This document shows, one piece after another, positions 26,679 through 37,156 of a DNA stretch of 64,000 bases. The stretch is from Bacteroidales bacterium WCE2008. GTDB taxonomy: Bacteria; Bacteroidota; Bacteroidia; Bacteroidales; UBA932. Each line of letters begins with the position of its first letter. Positions within the stretch are counted from its first letter, which is position 1. A program made the position numbers and the translations under genes. Under the pieces are notes generated by a model. That model had not been told where the DNA came from and did no database searches. It saw only the letters and a program-made list of their open reading frames with translations. The stretch covers positions 62,001-126,000 of the forward strand of contig FUZM01000002.1 of NCBI GenBank assembly GCA_900167925.1, read 5' to 3'.

Positions 26679-26740
26679 CAAAATGTACGTATATTATTTC
26701 GTACTGGACTGAATATAAACCAAAGAAACACCATTTTACT

Positions 26741-28615
26741 ATGAGTGATGAAAAGAATCCTGAGGTTATCAAAACTTCAGATGTAGCAGAAAATGCAGAG
26801 GTTAAGAACACAGTTGAGAACGTTGTGGAGAAGGCTGAAGAGGTTGTTGAGCAGGTTGTCAACTATGCAGAGAAGTCTCTCTCCGAACTTACATCGCTTT
26901 TCGAGGAACTTATGTCCGACGAGGCAAGGATGAAAAGAATCAAGGAGGCCGAGGCTATCAAGGCTGCATTTTACAAGAAGCTTTCCAAGGAAAAAGAGGA
27001 AGCCGGATTTTCAGGCAGTGTGGAGGAACCGGGAGAGGAGATAAGCGCTGTCGAGCAGGTCGCTGAAGAGGAAGCCAAGGCTGCTCCTGCTGAGTCCGAT
27101 CCGGAAAAAGTCAATCCTTTCGAAGCTATCGAAAGCGGATTCAAGTCACTCTATAACAAGTTCAGGAAAGAACGTGCTGAATTCAACCGTCAGCTCGATG
27201 AGGAACGCTCTGAAAATCTCGCCAAGAAGCAGGCTGTCGTAGAGGAACTCAAGGCCCTTGTCGAGAAGCAGGAGGATGTAAGCGCTTCTTTCCCTGAGTT
27301 CAGGGCCCTCCAGTCCCGCTGGAGAGAAATCGGCCCGGTGCCTCAGACCGAGTTCAGAAATCTCAACGACACCTACCAGTTCTATGTAGAGAAATTCTAC
27401 GACAAGGTCCAGATCAACCGCGACATGCGTGATCTCGACTTCAAGAAGAACCTCGAGGCCAAGGAGAAATTCTGTGAGCAGGCTGAGGAACTTGCAGCAA
27501 GCGAGAATGTGGTAGACGCTTTCAAGGAGCTCCAGAAGCTTCATGAGCAGTGGAAGGAGCTTGGTCCTGTCGCCAAGGAATTCCGCGAGTCTATCTGGGA
27601 GCGCTTCAAGGCTGCCACAGCCGTGATCAACCGCAAGTATCAGGCATATTTCGAAGAACAGAAAGGCAAGCAGGTCGAGAACCTTGCAGCCAAGGCAGCT
27701 CTCTGCGAGAAGGTCGAGGCTATCGCCGACAAGGCTGAGATACTCACCTCCAACGAGTGGAACTCTCTGTCAAAGGAAATCGAGGATATCCAGAAGGAGT
27801 GGCGCACAATCGGTTTCGCCACACGCAAGGAGAACCAGAAGATCTATGACAGATTCCGCGCAGCCTGTGACAAGTTCTTCGAGCGTAAGAGAGTCTTCTA
27901 TTCGGACTTCAAGAACAATATGAACGAGAATCTGGAGAAGAAGATGGCTCTCATCGAGGAGGCCGAGAAACTTAAGACCAGCACCGACTGGAAGAAGACT
28001 ACCGAGCTCTTCATCGAACTTCAGAAGAAATGGAAAGAGATCGGAGCTGTTCCTCGCAAGAAATCCGAGGTCATCTGGAAGAGATTCCGTGCCGCCTGCG
28101 ACGAGTATTTCGCCGAGAGGGACAAGAACGCCAAGCCTGAGAATGACTTCTACGGCAATCTGAAGGCCAAGAAGGCTCTCGTGGATGAGATCAAGGCTTT
28201 CGTGCGTTCGGATGACGAGCAGGTCAACAGCGGCGCATACCAGTCTTATATGGAGAAGTGGAATGCTATCGGTTTTGTTCCGTTCAAAGAAAAGGACAGC
28301 ATCAACCAGGCTTTCCGTGAGGCCATCCAGGAGAAATTCCCTGACATGAGCCGTGGCGGACGCAGGGAACGTCCTCAGGCAGGACGCGGCAGGGGACAGA
28401 AGGTTCCTATGTCCGAGAAGGACCGTCTTGTACAGCAGTACAACAAACTCCAGCAGGAAATCGAGACCTATGAGAACAATATCGGTTTCTTTGCTGAGTC
28501 CAAGAATGCCGCACCTCTTATCCGTCAGATGCAGGATAAGATCGAAGGAGCTAAAGAAGAGCTTAAGAGCCTTGAGCTGAAGATCCGTGAGATCGAGGAC
28601 GCTCAGGAGCAGTAA
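26741..28615 (+). CDS. DUF349 repeat protein, coiled-coil rich
   Basis: This 624-residue cytoplasmic protein has an acidic, low-complexity N-terminus (about residues 1-150) followed by several DUF349 repeats of about 70-80 residues. Each carries a W-K/R-E-I/L-G-x-V/A-P/A signature (SRWREIGPVPQTEF, EQWKELGPVAKEF, KEWRTIGFATRKE, KKWKEIGAVPRKK, EKWNAIGFVPFKE). A C-terminal coiled coil ends the protein. Its function in Bacteroidetes is not known. yidC follows after 17 bases. Confidence 0.85.
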   Translation: MSDEKNPEVIKTSDVAENAEVKNTVENVVEKAEEVVEQVVNYAEKSLSELTSLFEELMSDEARMKRIKEAEAIKAAFYKKLSKEKEEAGFSGSVEEPGEEISAVEQVAEEEAKAAPAESDPEKVNPFEAIESGFKSLYNKFRKERAEFNRQLDEERSENLAKKQAVVEELKALVEKQEDVSASFPEFRALQSRWREIGPVPQTEFRNLNDTYQFYVEKFYDKVQINRDMRDLDFKKNLEAKEKFCEQAEELAASENVVDAFKELQKLHEQWKELGPVAKEFRESIWERFKAATAVINRKYQAYFEEQKGKQVENLAAKAALCEKVEAIADKAEILTSNEWNSLSKEIEDIQKEWRTIGFATRKENQKIYDRFRAACDKFFERKRVFYSDFKNNMNENLEKKMALIEEAEKLKTSTDWKKTTELFIELQKKWKEIGAVPRKKSEVIWKRFRAACDEYFAERDKNAKPENDFYGNLKAKKALVDEIKAFVRSDDEQVNSGAYQSYMEKWNAIGFVPFKEKDSINQAFREAIQEKFPDMSRGGRRERPQAGRGRGQKVPMSEKDRLVQQYNKLQQEIETYENNIGFFAESKNAAPLIRQMQDKIEGAKEELKSLELKIREIEDAQEQ

Positions 28616-28632
28616 TTTAATCAGAATAGACA

Positions 28633-30519
28633 GTGAATAATAAGAATACTTTTATTGCATACGCACTGATTTTCGTCATACTTGGAGGTTATTTCTGGTA
28701 TGACTCGACGCAGAGACAGAAGCAGGCGATATATCAGGCTTATGTAGACTCTCTGGCACAGGTAGAAAACGAAATCCAGCGAAAGGCTGACTCTGCAGCT
28801 ATCGCCGCCCTCTATCCGGAAGATACCCTCCAGCTCGCTCAGGAGGCAGTCCAGGAGGCTTCCACGCCAGTTTTCAGGGATTCCCTGCTTAACAATTCAT
28901 ACGCATCGGAAGGTGCTGTCGTGACCCTTCAGAACGACAAGCTCGAGCTTCAGTTCAACAGCAAGGGAGCGCAGCCATGGGCCGCCAGGGTCAAGGACTA
29001 TCGCAACTACGACGGATCCGACCTCTATATCTTCCATCCTGGAGACAGCAAGATGGGCATCTCCGTCTATGCAGGAGAATATGTCAACACTGCTGACTTC
29101 GTATTCGAAATCGCCAGCCAGACCGACTCTTCGGTCGTATTCAGGCTCCCGTTCGCACGTGGGGGATATATCGAGCAGAGCTATACTCTCGCCAAGGATT
29201 CATATCTCGTGAAGGACAACCTCTCATTCGTCGGCATGGACAAGGTCATCCCGATGAACGTAAGCATGTACGATCTTGAATGGAACGTCACCATTCCGAG
29301 AATGGAGAAGGGTTACAAGTCTGAGGTGCAGTACTCCAAGATAGACTATAACTTTGACGACGAGACCAAGCCGGAAGCGCTTGCCAAGGGCAGGAAAGGC
29401 GAAAAGAGGATCGACAACCGCCTGAGCTGGTTTGCGTTCCACCAGCAGTTCTTCTCTGCAATCATGAGGTCTGAGGACCAGTTCGCGTCCGGAGAGTTTT
29501 CGGCTGATTTCCTCCCTGAGGAGGATCCGGGCCGCAAGCTTATGACATGCGAGGCCAAGATGCGTGCGGACTTCCGTCCGGGCGCCGACTTCACTGCCGG
29601 CTACGAATTCTATTTCGGACCGAACCATTACCAGACTCTTCGCTCGTTCGGACATAAATATGAGAAGACCATTCCTCTAGGAGGATGGCTTGTAGGCTGG
29701 TTTACCAAGGGTATCATCATCCCTGTCTTCAACTTGCTCCACAAGTCTTGGAATATCGCGAATTTCGGTATCATCATCCTTATAATGACTCTGTTCATCA
29801 AGCTGGTGGTGGCTCCGTTTACTTTCAAGTCTTATTCTTCGACCGCCAAGATGCAGGCCCTCAAGCCGGAAATCGAGAAGATCAACGCCAAGTATCCTGA
29901 CCAGAACGATGCGATGAAGAAGCAGCAGGCAACCATGGAGCTGTACAAACGGGCGGGAGTCAACCCTATGGGCGGCTGCCTTCCGATGCTGTTCCAGATG
30001 CCTATCCTCTGGGCGATGTTCAGGTTCTTCCCTGCATCAATCGAGCTTCGTCAGCAGAGTTTCCTCTGGGCTGATGACTTGAGCGGCTATGATTCATTCA
30101 TCAACTTCGGCTCAAGGATTCCGCTTCTCGGAGACCATATCTCCCTGTTCGCCCTCCTGATGGCCGTTTCGATGTTCTTCTACTCGAAGTTCACCATGTC
30201 AGGCCAGACGGCAAGCAACGATCCGAATGCCGCTTCCATGAAGTTCATGAGCCTGTACATGATGCCGATCATGATGTTCTTCATCTGTAACTCACTCTCG
30301 GCAGGCTTGAGCTACTACTACCTGCTCTCCAACATAATCACCATGATCGAGACCTTCTTCATCAAGAAGTTCTTCGTCCATCCGGAGCAGATCCTCGCCA
30401 AGGTGAAGGCGTCAGAGGGCAAGCCGCTCCCTAAGAGCAAGTGGCAGCAGAGACTGGAAGAAGCCCAGAAAATGCAGCAGCAGGCTCTCCGCGAACAGCA
30501 GAAGAAACAGCGTCGATAG
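28633..30519 (+). CDS. yidC: Membrane protein insertase YidC
   Basis: YidC inserts and folds inner-membrane proteins alone or with SecYEG. The 628-residue protein has an N-terminal anchor (FIAYALIFVILGGYFWYD), a large periplasmic beta domain (about residues 90-350) and the conserved membrane core with APFTFKSYSSTAKMQALKPEI, NPMGGCLPMLFQMPI and a basic C-terminal tail. The start is GTG at 28633; no ATG nearby would keep the N-terminal anchor. The YggS-type gene follows 3 bases after the stop. Confidence 0.95.
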   Translation: MNNKNTFIAYALIFVILGGYFWYDSTQRQKQAIYQAYVDSLAQVENEIQRKADSAAIAALYPEDTLQLAQEAVQEASTPVFRDSLLNNSYASEGAVVTLQNDKLELQFNSKGAQPWAARVKDYRNYDGSDLYIFHPGDSKMGISVYAGEYVNTADFVFEIASQTDSSVVFRLPFARGGYIEQSYTLAKDSYLVKDNLSFVGMDKVIPMNVSMYDLEWNVTIPRMEKGYKSEVQYSKIDYNFDDETKPEALAKGRKGEKRIDNRLSWFAFHQQFFSAIMRSEDQFASGEFSADFLPEEDPGRKLMTCEAKMRADFRPGADFTAGYEFYFGPNHYQTLRSFGHKYEKTIPLGGWLVGWFTKGIIIPVFNLLHKSWNIANFGIIILIMTLFIKLVVAPFTFKSYSSTAKMQALKPEIEKINAKYPDQNDAMKKQQATMELYKRAGVNPMGGCLPMLFQMPILWAMFRFFPASIELRQQSFLWADDLSGYDSFINFGSRIPLLGDHISLFALLMAVSMFFYSKFTMSGQTASNDPNAASMKFMSLYMMPIMMFFICNSLSAGLSYYYLLSNIITMIETFFIKKFFVHPEQILAKVKASEGKPLPKSKWQQRLEEAQKMQQQALREQQKKQRR

Positions 30520-30522
30520 ACA

Positions 30523-31179
30523 ATGATAAAAGAAAGAATCAATGAAATCATAAAGGAACTGCCATCAGGTGTAAAACTGGTGGCAGTTTCCAAATTCCAT
30601 CCTGTTTCAGCCCTGATGGAGGCCTATGATGCCGGCCAGAGACTGTTCGGGGAGAACCGTCCCCAGGAATTCGCGGCCAAGGTCCCGGAGATGCCTGCCG
30701 ATGTGCAGTGGCATTTCATCGGCCATCTGCAGACCAACAAGCTGAAGCTGGTTCTGCCTTATGCCCATATGGTCCAGTCCATCGATTCTGTCCATCTTCT
30801 TGACGCCGTCAACAGCTGGGCCCAGGCCAACGGCCGCAGAATCAACGTCCTTCTGGAACTGCATCTGGGAGCCGAGGAGACGAAGCACGGACTCGACGAG
30901 ACTGAGATAAGGACCATTCTTTCTTCTGCCTCCAGCTACGCCGGAGTCCGGTTCTGCGGACTCATGGGCATGGCGACGAACACCGACGACGAAAACATCA
31001 TAAGGGCGGACTTCTCGAGGATTTCCTGCCTCAAGGCCGATCTCCGAGCCGAATTCCCGAACCTGGAAGACTTTAAGGAGCTGTCCATAGGCATGTCGGA
31101 AGACTGGCGTCTCGCCATAGAATATGGGGCTACGATAATCCGTGTCGGAACCGCTATCTTCGGGCCCCGCGAATATTAA
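30523..31179 (+). CDS. YggS-family pyridoxal-phosphate homeostasis protein
   Basis: This 218-residue single-domain PLP-binding barrel belongs to the YggS/PROSC family, which buffers pyridoxal phosphate and affects amino-acid balance. The cofactor lysine lies in LVAVSKFHP near the N-terminus. Other signatures are LFGENRPQEF, WHFIGHLQTNK and LSIGMSEDWRLAIEYGAT. It is probably co-transcribed with yidC. Confidence 0.93.
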   Translation: MIKERINEIIKELPSGVKLVAVSKFHPVSALMEAYDAGQRLFGENRPQEFAAKVPEMPADVQWHFIGHLQTNKLKLVLPYAHMVQSIDSVHLLDAVNSWAQANGRRINVLLELHLGAEETKHGLDETEIRTILSSASSYAGVRFCGLMGMATNTDDENIIRADFSRISCLKADLRAEFPNLEDFKELSIGMSEDWRLAIEYGATIIRVGTAIFGPREY

Positions 31180-31243
31180 TACCATTTATTCGATTGTTTT
31201 TCGGATTATAAAAGCTAACTTAGCTACGTTATAATCTGATTCT

Positions 31244-32854
31244 ATGCATTTTAGATATATTATCGACTGGAAAGCTCTTTTCTTGACGCTGGCTCTGGCA
31301 TGTTTCCTTGTCCCGGATGCCAGTTCCCAGAATCATTCAGTCAAGCGCATAGAAGTGGACGCCGTTCTCCATAAGGATGGCTCTGCGGAGATTACCCAGT
31401 ACTGGGAAGTATCGGTAACTACAGGTACTGAATGGTATGTGCCTGTTCAACTCCTTGACAACATGGCTGTGTCGGATCTCACTGTATCGGAAGACGGAAG
31501 GAAGTTCGTGACAACTGATACATGGGTCGTGAACAGGAATATTACCGAAAAATTCAACCGATGCGGTATAAGGGAAAGAAGCCGTAACAATGTAGAGTTG
31601 TGCTGGGGCATAGGTAATTACGGGCCGCACAGGTGGAAAGTCTCTTTCCGGATTACCGGACTTGTGCAGTCCTACAAGGATTATGACGGTTTCAATTACG
31701 AATTCATAAATACGGACAATTTCTGTGACAGGGAATCTGCCACTGTGTCGATAACGGCCCCGTCATGCGGACTGACGTCATCAAATACGAGAGTATGGTC
31801 CTCCGGATTTACCGGTGACGCGGACCTTCTTCCCGACGGAACCATATTGGCCGCCCCTGACGGCATCCTTCCGAAGAACTCCAACATGACCGTCACCTGT
31901 CGTTTCGACAAGGGAATCTTCTTCCCGGATATGAGCCGGCAGACTTTCTTCTATAAGGTACGTCAAAACAGGGATGCCGATTCGACATGGAAATTTTTCC
32001 TGCTTCTTTTCGTACCGGTACTTGCAGGCCTGGGCTGGATCATTTTCGACGGAGTCGTGCTCGGAAGAAAGTACAGGAAGTCCATATACGGAAGAAGAAA
32101 AATCGATGTGCGCTGGCCTGACATCCCTCTGGAAGGCCGTATAGGCGTCAGTTTCTTCATCTATAGAGGGGGATGGCGGTTCGGTGCCGACAATTCCGAG
32201 ATGACCGTTATCGGAGCCACTTTCCTGAAATGGATTCTTGCCGGGGTAATCAAGGTCCAGGCAGATCCGGCAAAGCCGTCCAGGATAATCATGCATATAA
32301 CCGGCAAGGATCCGATGTTTGAGAACGAAGTCGAAAGGGTCATGTATGAGCAGACTCTCGAAGTCGCCGGCAAGTCCATGAAACTGACGGCAGCCGATTT
32401 CGGAAAATGGACATCCCGGCATCACAGCAGCGTCGAGAACATGAGGGATCTCATGATGAATGATTCCATGGCCTGGCTCAAGAGCAGAAACATACTGGAG
32501 TCTCCTCACAAGGCTACTCCCCAGGGACGTCCTGAGAATCTCGGAGTGATTGCGCTGAAGAATTACCTTACTGATTTCGTAGAGGATGACAATCCCGAAA
32601 TGCTCGACAGAAAGCGCTGGAATGAATATTTAATATTCGCCCAGCTGTTCGGTATCGCCGAGGATGTCGTGGCCAAGCTGCGGGAGATAGCTCCTGCCGA
32701 ATTCGAGGAATATTGTAAGGAACTGGAAATGGACAGCGTGCTGTTCGCTACTATGATAAGCAACGTGCGAGGAATGTCCGCGAGGGCCTTCCTAACCCCT
32801 GATACCAGAAAGAACGCTGATCATCGCTTTTGCCACGGATGCAGACGCTCCTGA
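31244..32854 (+). CDS. DUF2207 membrane protein, apparently shortened at the C-terminus
   Basis: This 536-residue envelope protein has a signal peptide (FLTLALACFLVPDASSQ), an N-terminal DUF2207 beta domain (about residues 30-230), one membrane helix (about 247-265, FFLLLFVPVLAGLGWIIF) and a cytoplasmic helical region. Family members usually end in a second hydrophobic segment and a glycine/serine-rich tail. Here the chain stops at about residue 516 of recognisable sequence and finishes with 20 basic residues read through the antisense of the lpxB 3' end (63-bp overlap). This may be an old C-terminal loss or a frameshift. The function is unknown. Confidence 0.75.
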   Translation: MHFRYIIDWKALFLTLALACFLVPDASSQNHSVKRIEVDAVLHKDGSAEITQYWEVSVTTGTEWYVPVQLLDNMAVSDLTVSEDGRKFVTTDTWVVNRNITEKFNRCGIRERSRNNVELCWGIGNYGPHRWKVSFRITGLVQSYKDYDGFNYEFINTDNFCDRESATVSITAPSCGLTSSNTRVWSSGFTGDADLLPDGTILAAPDGILPKNSNMTVTCRFDKGIFFPDMSRQTFFYKVRQNRDADSTWKFFLLLFVPVLAGLGWIIFDGVVLGRKYRKSIYGRRKIDVRWPDIPLEGRIGVSFFIYRGGWRFGADNSEMTVIGATFLKWILAGVIKVQADPAKPSRIIMHITGKDPMFENEVERVMYEQTLEVAGKSMKLTAADFGKWTSRHHSSVENMRDLMMNDSMAWLKSRNILESPHKATPQGRPENLGVIALKNYLTDFVEDDNPEMLDRKRWNEYLIFAQLFGIAEDVVAKLREIAPAEFEEYCKELEMDSVLFATMISNVRGMSARAFLTPDTRKNADHRFCHGCRRS

Positions 32855-33964
32855 TCCTCCCAGATCCGATCTTATCTCTTCATAATCTTCCAGCATTCTC
32901 TGGCGGTATTCTTCGTCTTCGATGAGACGTCTTACTTCATTGACCAGATTGTCCGGGGTGAAGTAATACTGCATCAGTTCCCTGAATGCCTTTCTCTTGA
33001 GGATAAGGTTGCCGAGGCTTATGCAGTCGACCTTTATTATCTGCTTTCCGATATTGAAGTTGAAGTCGGCGCCGGCATAGGCCACGACCTGCGGTGTCTT
33101 GATCAGACATGCTTCCAGGGATGCCGTGCCTGAATTGATTACGGCAGCTTCCGCATTTTTCAATATCCCGTAGGTCTGCCCGAAAACAACTTTCATATAG
33201 GCCTCGCGTCCATTAATGAATGGCTGGTAGTCTGCCATTGTCCTGGACGGGGCTCCAGCGACCACGAACCGGTAATCGGAATATTTCGGCATAGCATGCA
33301 TCCTGTCTGCGAATTCAGCGCACACGGGCATCATGCTGCCGACTTCTCCTTTTCTGGAACCTGCAAGGATAGCTATCACAGGCTTGTCTTCAAGCCCGGA
33401 ATTCTTCAGGAAAGTCGCCCTGTCTTCGTTAAGGGCAGGGGAGTTGTCGATGGCGTCAATCAGAGGATTCCCCTTATAGATGTAGTCGACTCCTTTCCTG
33501 TCGAAATACTCCTTCTCGAAAGGAAAGACTATGAAAAGCTTGTCGACATAAGCCTTGAGCTTCTTCACACGGCTTTCGCGTGAGGCCCAGACTTTCGGCG
33601 CTATATAGTAGAATACCTTAAGTCCGTGTTTGTGGGCGAATTCGGCGACGCGGAAATTGAAGCCGGGATAGTCGATCAGGATCACTACGTCCGGACCGAA
33701 ATCCAGAATATCCTTCCCGCAGCGCTCCAGCTTCCTCAGATATGCCCCGGCATGCAGGATGACCTGGCTGAAGCCGATCACGGCGCCGTCGTTGTAGTCA
33801 TGTACCAGCCCTTCGCCGGTCTGATGGGCATGATAGACTTCGTTCATGAGGCCGCCGCCCCAGAAGCGGATGTCCGCCTGCGGGTCTTCTGCGTATAATC
33901 CTTTCATCAGGTTGGATCCATGGAGGTCTCCAGAGGCCTCTCCGGCGATTATGTAGTATTTCAT
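32792..33964 (-). CDS. lpxB: Lipid-A-disaccharide synthase LpxB
   Basis: LpxB joins UDP-diacylglucosamine and lipid X to make the lipid A disaccharide at the inner membrane. The 390-residue glycosyltransferase family 19 protein has the N-terminal IAGEASGDLHGSNLMKGL motif, FGPDVVILIDYPGFN, KVWASRESRVKKLK, and the C-terminal nucleotide-binding NSGTASLEACLIKTPQVV. Its ATG overlaps the surE stop in ATGA. The 3' end overlaps the DUF2207 gene on the other strand. Confidence 0.95.
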   Translation of the reverse strand: MKYYIIAGEASGDLHGSNLMKGLYAEDPQADIRFWGGGLMNEVYHAHQTGEGLVHDYNDGAVIGFSQVILHAGAYLRKLERCGKDILDFGPDVVILIDYPGFNFRVAEFAHKHGLKVFYYIAPKVWASRESRVKKLKAYVDKLFIVFPFEKEYFDRKGVDYIYKGNPLIDAIDNSPALNEDRATFLKNSGLEDKPVIAILAGSRKGEVGSMMPVCAEFADRMHAMPKYSDYRFVVAGAPSRTMADYQPFINGREAYMKVVFGQTYGILKNAEAAVINSGTASLEACLIKTPQVVAYAGADFNFNIGKQIIKVDCISLGNLILKRKAFRELMQYYFTPDNLVNEVRRLIEDEEYRQRMLEDYEEIRSDLGGSGASASVAKAMISVLSGIRG

Positions 33965-34764
33965 TTTTCTATTCCGATTGATCTGAGACGCAGGGTCTCA
34001 GAGTTGTCTGTAGTCATTATGTTGTGGGCGGTCAGGGTGATGTAGCCGCCTGCGAGCAGCCTGTGGTCTGACAGGCCGTCGTTTTCGGGCTCGTCAGTGA
34101 AGTCTCCGACCATCACGAACACTTCTTCACCCGGCTCTGCCTGGGCTTCTCCTCCTCTTATGGCGTCCCATGGACGGAACTCGCGCTCCCAGTGTCCTCG
34201 TCCCATGTGGCCGACCTTGATACCTTTGATGTGGTCTGCCGGGAGTTCCGGGAAGTTTATGTTGTAGAATACTCCGTATTCGGGGGCGGGGGAGGCCATG
34301 AGCTTTCTGAACATCTCGGGAAATATGGCTTCTACGGCCGTGAAATCCGCATCCGGGTTGTATGTGTCCAATGAGACTCCGATTCCCGGGATGCCGTTCA
34401 GAGTGGCTTCCTGGACTGCTCCGAGAGTGCCTGAGTAGCAGGCTGCGGTGCAGGCGTTGGAGCCGTGGTTGATGCCGGAGATGACGACGTCGGGCCTGAC
34501 GCCGTCGCGGTTCATACCGAAGTTGATTCCGAATTTGACGCAGCTTGCCGGAGTGGCGTCGAGATATGCCCATGAAACTCCGTCTATGCTTTCGATTTCT
34601 TTATATGCGATCTGCCTGAAGCCGAGAGAAACTGCCATGCTCTGGCCGGACTGAGGTTTCTTGGGCGCTATGACAGAAATATTGCCAAATTGTCTCATGC
34701 AACTGACAAGCGAACGCAGGCCTTTTGACATGTATCCGTCGTCGTTGGTGATAAGAATATTCAT
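33961..34764 (-). CDS. surE: 5'/3'-nucleotidase SurE
   Basis: SurE is a metal-dependent nucleotidase linked to stationary-phase survival. The 267-residue protein has the catalytic ILITNDDGYMSKGLRSL at its N-terminus and VISGINHGSNA. I start at ATG 34764, because the -7 box TAACTTTG (34792-34799) lies within the longer open frame. lpxB follows with a 4-base overlap, a common surE-lpxB order in the phylum. Confidence 0.95.
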   Translation of the reverse strand: MNILITNDDGYMSKGLRSLVSCMRQFGNISVIAPKKPQSGQSMAVSLGFRQIAYKEIESIDGVSWAYLDATPASCVKFGINFGMNRDGVRPDVVISGINHGSNACTAACYSGTLGAVQEATLNGIPGIGVSLDTYNPDADFTAVEAIFPEMFRKLMASPAPEYGVFYNINFPELPADHIKGIKVGHMGRGHWEREFRPWDAIRGGEAQAEPGEEVFVMVGDFTDEPENDGLSDHRLLAGGYITLTAHNIMTTDNSETLRLRSIGIEK

Positions 34765-34791
34765 TGTAACGTTAAAATTTTCAATTACCTG

Positions 34792-35898
<1,107 letters not shown>

Positions 35899-35916
35899 TT
35901 CCTTCGCTTTGAATTC

Positions 35917-35950
35917 AAGGCCGGTCCCTTCCGGGGCCGGTCTTTTTTTT
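35917..35950 (+). terminator. Intrinsic terminator of the GAPDH gene
   Basis: Arms AAGGCCGGTCCC and GGGGCCGGTCTT pair with G-U pairs around a TTCC loop and are followed by eight T residues. Confidence 0.9.
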
Positions 35951-35961
35951 ATGCATACCTA

Positions 35962-35991
35962 TTGAATTTACGGAAATTTTGCATAATTTTG
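35962..35991 (+). promoter_or_regulatory. Promoter of the rubrerythrin gene
   Basis: TTG at 35962-35964 and TAATTTTG at 35984-35991 are separated by 19 bases. The leader would be about 35 bases. Confidence 0.7.
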
Positions 35992-36030
35992 TTTTATTCA
36001 AAATTAATAACAATTTAAAGGATTATACGT

Positions 36031-36570
36031 ATGGAACTTAAAGGCACAAGAACTGAGAAGAATCTCCAGACAGCATTCGCAGGGGAGTCACAGGCTCACA
36101 CCAAATATCTCTATTATGCTTCTAAGGCCAAGAAGGACGGATATGTCCAGATTGGTAAACTCTTTGAGGAGACTGCCAATAATGAGAAGGAGCATGCCAA
36201 GATCTGGTTCAAGCTTCTGCATGATGGCGCTATTCCTGATACCGAGGCTAATCTCGAGGATGCAGCCAATGGCGAGAACTTCGAGTGGACTGACATGTAT
36301 GCCGAGTTTGCCAAGGTGGCCAAGGAAGAGGGACTCAACGAGATCGCTTTCCTTTTCGAGAAGGTCGGCGCTATCGAGAAAACTCATGAGGAGCGTTACC
36401 GTAAGCTCCTGGGCAATATCAAGGAGGGTATCGTTTTCTCTCGCGATGAGGACATGATCTGGGAGTGCAGCAATTGCGGCCATATCGTTGTCGGCAAGAA
36501 GGCTCCTGAGCTTTGTCCTGTTTGCAAGCATCCGAAGTCTTACTTCCTGATCCATGCTACTAACTATTAA
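36031..36570 (+). CDS. Rubrerythrin
   Basis: Rubrerythrin reduces hydrogen peroxide in anaerobes. The 179-residue protein has an N-terminal four-helix diiron domain ([17 protein letters not shown], then [14 protein letters not shown], with the second pair in IEKTHEERY) and a C-terminal rubredoxin-like Fe(Cys)4 site ([20 protein letters not shown]). It is a single-gene unit between its own promoter and terminator. It supports an anaerobic or microaerobic lifestyle. Confidence 0.96.
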   Translation: MELKGTRTEKNLQTAFAGESQAHTKYLYYASKAKKDGYVQIGKLFEETANNEKEHAKIWFKLLHDGAIPDTEANLEDAANGENFEWTDMYAEFAKVAKEEGLNEIAFLFEKVGAIEKTHEERYRKLLGNIKEGIVFSRDEDMIWECSNCGHIVVGKKAPELCPVCKHPKSYFLIHATNY

Positions 36571-36596
36571 TAGTTTAGACAGACATAAATATTCAT

Positions 36597-36629
36597 GCCG
36601 GGGTCTTCTCAGATCCCGGCTTTTCTTTT
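36597..36629 (+). terminator. Intrinsic terminator of the rubrerythrin gene
   Basis: Arms GCCGGGGTCT and AGATCCCGGC enclose a 4-base loop (TCTC), followed by TTTTCTTTT. Confidence 0.88.
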
Positions 36630-36665
36630 CCTCTCCCTCCTTCTTCTTGACACCTTCGCCATTAT

Positions 36666-37098
36666 CCCCACTTGCCACAGAGCAGCTGAACAGGCCCTCG
36701 GGGGACTCCGTTCGCTTGCGCTCACTCCGGACCCTCCCACAATCTGCTGCGTCATCGCTTTGCGATAACTTGCATCTTGCGGGCCCCTCCCGCTATACTT
36801 GTCCGCGGGTGGACAAGCCCCCGCGGCCCTGTCCAGCTGCTCTGCGGCCGTTGTACGTGGCGGGCGAAGGAATTGAGGAAAAGCGGAGAGCGCAGGAGCG
36901 CCCGTCGCTGCCGTGAAGAACGGCGTGTGTCTGAAGGACGTTACGACGACTTCGAGCGAAGCGACGATGGCGGCGTAAAAGGACTGAGTTAGCCGTTTAG
37001 GCAGCGACAGCGACTAAGCAGCTTTTCCGAAACTTGACTGAGCCGTCACGCACAGCGGTCGCGAGCCTGTTCAGCTGGGCTGCTGAGGCAGGTGGGGG
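36666..37098 (+). repeat. Structured intergenic element, copy A
   Basis: This 433-bp gene-free stretch is related to a second element at 46997-47930. Its ends form inverted arms: AGCTGAACAGGC at 36684-36695 and GCCTGTTCAGCT at 37065-37076, inside a longer imperfect repeat that begins CCCCACTTGCC on the left and, read in reverse complement, CCCCACCTGCC on the right. Inside are hairpins ATCGC-TTT-GCGAT (36754-36766) and CTTGTCC-GCGGGT-GGACAAG (36798-36817), the motif GGGCCCCTCCC (36781-36791), and a 167-bp block (36865-37031) about 95% identical to copy B. Open frames here do not behave like genes. I do not recognise the family. Confidence 0.7.
36865..37031 (+). repeat. 167-bp conserved block, copy A
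   Basis: Aligned base for base with 47735-47901 without gaps, there are 9 differences in 167 positions (about 95% identity). In the shared reading frame four of the six changes alter the amino acid, and similarity continues past the common stop codon, so protein-level selection is not apparent. Confidence 0.9.
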
Positions 37099-37099
37099 A

Positions 37100-37136
37100 A
37101 AATGAAAACGGAGGCCTACGTATGCGGACCTCCGTG
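37100..37136 (-). terminator. Terminator of pssA
   Basis: On the minus strand the arms ACGGAGG and CCTCCGT enclose a 14-base loop and are followed by TTTCATTTT. It separates pssA from repeat copy A. Confidence 0.65.
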
Positions 37137-37156
37137 TCGGTGTCTAGAATGCGCGG

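Noticed and set aside
36777..36992. Small protein gene inside repeat copy A (shared frame with 47575-47862 in copy B)
   Set aside because: The common C-terminal reading arises from the 167-bp DNA repeat. Four of six changes in the frame alter amino acids, the upstream parts are unrelated, and sequence conservation continues past the stop.
36666..37098. Insertion sequence or MITE
   Set aside because: There is no transposase, and the inverted ends differ between the two copies, unlike a recent transposable element. Not excluded until more copies are compared.
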